Source: Sandaracinobacteroides sp039808025 (GTDB taxonomy: Bacteria > Pseudomonadota > Alphaproteobacteria > Sphingomonadales > Sphingomonadaceae). Taken from it: DNA of 64,000 bases. Below, in pieces: positions 61,199 to 64,000 of this stretch. Both the position numbers and the translations under genes were made by a program. The stretch is taken from positions 308,085 to 372,084 of the forward strand of contig JBDHSK010000002.1 of the NCBI GenBank assembly GCA_039808025.1, given 5' to 3'. The first letter of the stretch is position 1; every line of letters begins with the position of its first letter. The notes beneath the pieces are model-generated. The model was not told the DNA's origin, did not search any database, and was given only the letters and a program-made list of their open reading frames with translations.

Positions 61199-62113
61199 TC
61201 AAGCACCCAGCCCAAAGGCAAAGGCAATATGTGTGCCCCACAGCAGCGGCAGGCCTTCGTAGCAATAGGCACGGTTTGGTTCATAGGCGCCACGGGCTGG
61301 TTTTAGCCAGACGCGCTGGTTTGGAAGGCGCACGTCCAGCGACGCATCGAACTTGATCGCTTTGGCAGCGCAGCCCTTCAACCCGCAACCCCGGTCGGCC
61401 CCATGACGGGAAAGCCCTTGACGGAAGACCTCGACAAGCAGGTCCGTATCCGAGAGCTCTGCCAGCTTGGGAAACTCGGTGCGCAAGGACGGTCGCAGCG
61501 TCTGCATGATGCCAAGGCCGCTGTCGGAGACGGCCACAGAAAGACGGTTGCCGCCCGAGTAAACTTGAAGAGCCGCATAGCCGTCCAGTTGCGTGGCACT
61601 GTGCGAGAAAATGTTGTCGATGAGTTCGGCGAAGATCGTCCAGGTGGCGCCTTTGAGTTCCTCCACGTCTAGACGGCTGCTGCATGCATAGGCAATGGCG
61701 TCGCTCAAGCGGGTCGGTAACTCCTCGTCGCGCTCATCCTTGTTGATTCGGGCGATCTCGACCAACATGCTGTTACCGCCCCGATGAAGGCGCGCCCCGG
61801 AATAGAACGGCCTTGAAGGCTGGACTTCGACATCGGTTGAGAGGTGATCGAAGAAGCCCATCCGGTTCAGGTAGCCCATGGTTCCGGATTCGCCCTCTTC
61901 GAAATTCAGGCGCACGCGGCGTGTCGTGTAGGCGAGCTGGTTGGCAAGTGAAAGCAGACGGATCGCGCCATCGACCATGATCTTGCAACCGACAGGAAAC
62001 GCGAAAACGACCTCTGTCGTATTGTTGTTGTGTGGTCCGCACGAATCCCGCAGCGCCGCTTCAAATCGTGAGGCATTGATCCAGTTTGCGGGGAAACTCA
62101 CCGTGGAGAGCAT
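61199..62113 (-). CDS. GHKL-type ATPase with STAS-like N-terminus
   Basis: 304 residues. The N-terminal 100 residues resemble a STAS-like region; the rest is a HATPase_c/GHKL domain with N-box FAELIDNIFSHS (163-172), G1 box VSDSGLGI (195-202) and G2-type RGCGLKG (241-247). No His-kinase dimerisation helix is seen, so it is like an anti-sigma kinase or Hsp90/MutL-like ATPase. ATG 62113 has AAAGG 7 nt upstream. First gene of the minus-strand run; about 140 bp upstream up to the helicase stop is its likely promoter region. Confidence 0.8.
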   Translation of the reverse strand: MLSTVSFPANWINASRFEAALRDSCGPHNNNTTEVVFAFPVGCKIMVDGAIRLLSLANQLAYTTRRVRLNFEEGESGTMGYLNRMGFFDHLSTDVEVQPSRPFYSGARLHRGGNSMLVEIARINKDERDEELPTRLSDAIAYACSSRLDVEELKGATWTIFAELIDNIFSHSATQLDGYAALQVYSGGNRLSVAVSDSGLGIMQTLRPSLRTEFPKLAELSDTDLLVEVFRQGLSRHGADRGCGLKGCAAKAIKFDASLDVRLPNQRVWLKPARGAYEPNRAYCYEGLPLLWGTHIAFAFGLGA

Positions 62114-62253
62114 ACAACACCTTTCGCGAGTCACATGATCGAAAGATCGCCTGCTGTCAGATTAGGCTGGTCCCTTCGGTAGAAATATATACGGCCAACG
62201 TTGTTCAAAAGGGCTGTCGGTCTTTCGAGCTGGAGCTGAAGGAAACAGGCTCA
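62114..62253. promoter_or_regulatory. Probable promoter region of island operon
   Basis: 140-bp gap between the helicase stop and the GHKL start. AT-richer part GTAGAAATATATACGG around 62178-62194 could hold a minus-strand promoter. No clear -35/-10 pair can be called. Confidence 0.35.
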
Positions 62254-64000
62254 CTAGGCACCTGAGGTCTGCTGTCGGGCGTCAATGACCATTGTTGGAG
62301 CCGAGGGCGCGACGGTGATCACGGCGCCCGCGGTCATCAGCACGATCAGCCCGCGCCCGGCGCCGGTCATGTCGAGATAGGCTCGAACCTGCGATCGATA
62401 GTGATCGAGCGTCTGGGGATCGGGGTTCACATCGCTCTTCCAGTCGACGACGACGGCGGGGCGACCCTCGGCCGTTAAGGTCAGCGCGTCCGCGATGCCA
62501 GCGGTCGCCGTCTCCTCGCTCTCATCCGCGCGGGCGGCGAAAACCGGGAACTCGGCCAGCAGCGCCGGGCGCAATGCCGCGATCTCGGGCAGAGCCAGGG
62601 TCCGCATGACACAGCCCGCCAGCTCCTCGGGGGAAAGACCCGTCGCCGGATCGGCAACCGGCGAACGGCCGAGCGCCCCGATGAGCACGTTGGCGCGTTC
62701 GGTGAGGGCCGGCGCGACCGCATCGGTTTCTCTGGTCAGGACTTCCTCCATGAGCTTATGGAGAATCAGCCCGCGCTCGCGGCCGCCCTGGACCGCGACT
62801 GCCGCCTCAAGATCATGCCGCTGATCATCCTCCGAGCCCATCCAGATTTCGGCCTCTTCCTTCCGAAGCACGGCGCCGGACGCACTCTCGTCGCGGCTCG
62901 GCGCCAGCCAGGTGAGGCGCGTCTGCCCGGCGGCGATGGCCGCAGCCTCGGCCGCGAAGATGTCGCGCGTCTGGGCGTTGCCCGCGGCGGCGCCAGCGCC
63001 CGCCTCGCCGAGCGGCAGATGCGAGACATCGAGGCTGGGAAGATCGGCGAGCGACAGATCGACGAGACCAATCCAGGCCGATTTTGAGGGCGTCGTGTCG
63101 AGCCGGGGCAGAACGAGGAGCTCGCGGGCGCGCGTCGCCGCGACATACCAGAGCCGGATGCGTTCGCGATCCAGCTCGTCCTTTTCCGCCTGGCGCGCGG
63201 TCTCATAGCCCTCGGGCGCGACGCCGAGAACCGGGCAATAGAATGTGTCGGTCTGGCGGTCGATCACCGCGCTGTCGGGCGCCATGACGCCCGTCATGGT
63301 GTTGACGGGGATGACGATTGGCCATTCAAGGCCCTTGGCCGCGTGCATGGTGAAGAGCGCGACGGCTTCTTCCTGCGCATCGGGCCGGCCTTCCACGGCG
63401 CGTGCCTCTTCGGTCCAGGCTGCGGTCATCGCTTCGGCGAAGGCGCGAAGGCCGCGCACGGCGTAGCCCGTCGACAGGCTCAGATAGAGATCGACATTGG
63501 CGAGCGCGCGTTCGGCTTGGCCGCGATGACGCTCGAGAAGGAGGGGACGAACCCGCATCACGTCTACGGCCTGCGAGAGAAGCTCGTGCGGCGTCGTGCT
63601 GTTGCTGCGGCGGTAGAGCGTCTGCAGCTTTTCGATGATCTCGCGGGCGAGCGGATGAGCGATGGCGGCGGGATCGACGCCGAGATCGAGACGGGGAATC
63701 CGGTCGGGCTGATCCTCGGAACGCGGGAGCTCCCAGACGATGTCGAGGAGTTCCTCTTCGGTGAGGCCGACCAGCGGGCCGCGCAGCAGGGCGCCGAGCG
63801 CCAGCGTATCGCGCCGATCGGCGAGAACGCGGGTCAGCGCGATCAGGTCCTGGACCTCCTGGCGGCGGAACAGCCCCTTGCCGGCCTGTGTCGCTACCGG
63901 GATGCCGCGACGCTCCAGCGCCTCTGGACTTGTAACGGTTTTGTGCCGGTCGCCTGAGCGTTTAGAGCTCGCGACAGGAGACCGACGAGATGATGAAGCA
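62254..64000 (-). CDS. UvrD/AddA-type helicase-nuclease, 5' end missing
   Basis: Open reading continues without stop from 64000 to 62254 (about 582 residues). The helicase C-terminal half shows GIPVATQAGKGLFRRQEVQDL, then motif V FTMHAAKGLEWPIVIPV and motif VI LWYVAATRARELLVLPR. The C-terminal nuclease of the PD-(D/E)XK type has HKLMEEVL and VVVDWKSDVNP. Walker A and other early motifs must lie to the right. AddA-like repair enzymes and defence-associated helicases both look like this. The 20-odd codons nearest the edge (63,935-64,000) do not read as helicase; the gene may be interrupted there. Confidence 0.82.
   Translation of the reverse strand, partial: ASSSRRSPVASSKRSGDRHKTVTSPEALERRGIPVATQAGKGLFRRQEVQDLIALTRVLADRRDTLALGALLRGPLVGLTEEELLDIVWELPRSEDQPDRIPRLDLGVDPAAIAHPLAREIIEKLQTLYRRSNSTTPHELLSQAVDVMRVRPLLLERHRGQAERALANVDLYLSLSTGYAVRGLRAFAEAMTAAWTEEARAVEGRPDAQEEAVALFTMHAAKGLEWPIVIPVNTMTGVMAPDSAVIDRQTDTFYCPVLGVAPEGYETARQAEKDELDRERIRLWYVAATRARELLVLPRLDTTPSKSAWIGLVDLSLADLPSLDVSHLPLGEAGAGAAAGNAQTRDIFAAEAAAIAAGQTRLTWLAPSRDESASGAVLRKEEAEIWMGSEDDQRHDLEAAVAVQGGRERGLILHKLMEEVLTRETDAVAPALTERANVLIGALGRSPVADPATGLSPEELAGCVMRTLALPEIAALRPALLAEFPVFAARADESEETATAGIADALTLTAEGRPAVVVDWKSDVNPDPQTLDHYRSQVRAYLDMTGAGRGLIVLMTAGAVITVAPSAPTMVIDARQQTSGA

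Noticed and set aside
57067..62113. Complete CBASS system
   Set aside because: No CD-NTase (no nucleotidyltransferase GS...DxD motif) in any frame between 55.8 and 62.1 kb; only the E1/E2/JAB and patatin parts are shared.
63343..63957. 204-codon plus-strand frame at the right edge
   Set aside because: Exact complement of the helicase, whose motifs V and VI and nuclease site are convincing on the minus strand.

Overview
The window is GC-rich chromosomal DNA from an alphaproteobacterium. This rests on gene content and order: alaC-type aminotransferase, hom, glpX and recJ in a row; a CnoX-like thioredoxin, LON-domain protein and Trm112 in a row; bolA beside a zinc-ribbon DnaJ protein; and three large TonB-dependent receptors, two of them of the type common in sphingomonads. 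A cytochrome cd1 nitrite reductase behind a perfect FNR/Dnr-type box shows that it can probably respire nitrite. A class I PHA synthase suggests carbon storage. The genus cannot be fixed from the sequence alone.

Layout. 1-8.8 kb: tRNA-Pro, an LprI-like secreted protein, a TonB receptor, nirS with a small cytochrome c, a VIT-family transporter and a second TonB receptor. 8.8-20.3 kb: a branched-chain 2-oxoacid dehydrogenase E1alpha/E1beta/E2 operon, an SDR without the usual catalytic Tyr, a very large M14 carboxypeptidase, an uncharacterised pair, a glutamate dehydrogenase and a bicupin. 20.3-33.2 kb: groESL under a CIRCE element, a murI/hotdog/HIBCH operon, phaC, amino-acid biosynthesis, glpX, recJ and tRNA-Glu. 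33.2-37.6 kb: a SulP transporter, a 29-bp tandem hairpin repeat, and an Lrp regulator divergent from alr-dadA (alanine catabolism). 37.6-46.6 kb: a tryptophan/kynurenine module. Kynureninase and an amino-acid permease flank a LysR regulator and a six-gene operon for meta-cleavage of 3-hydroxyanthranilate through 2-aminomuconate to 2-oxo-4-hydroxypentanoate. 46.7-51.9 kb: an operon of TonB receptor, LVIVD beta-propeller and discoidin-like secreted protein. 52.0-54.9 kb: bolA, dnaJ-like, trm112, LON-domain and cnoX-like genes and tRNA-Gly.

From tRNA-Gly to the right edge the content becomes accessory. An intact IS5-family element (two frames joined by an A-AAA-AAG slippery site) is followed by a compact minus-strand cassette: GHKL ATPase, STAS-like/winged-helix protein, a tiny ORF, a ComEC-like metallo-beta-lactamase, a single-chain E2-E1-JAB ubiquitin-like conjugation/deconjugation protein, and a patatin phospholipase. 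The last four are spaced or overlapped so tightly that they must be one translational unit. A UvrD/AddA-type helicase-nuclease runs off the edge. I read this as a defence island. The cassette resembles CBASS type II in having E1/E2/JAB functions and a patatin, but no CD-NTase and no recognisable ubiquitin-like protein is visible. It is the best candidate here for an undescribed system.
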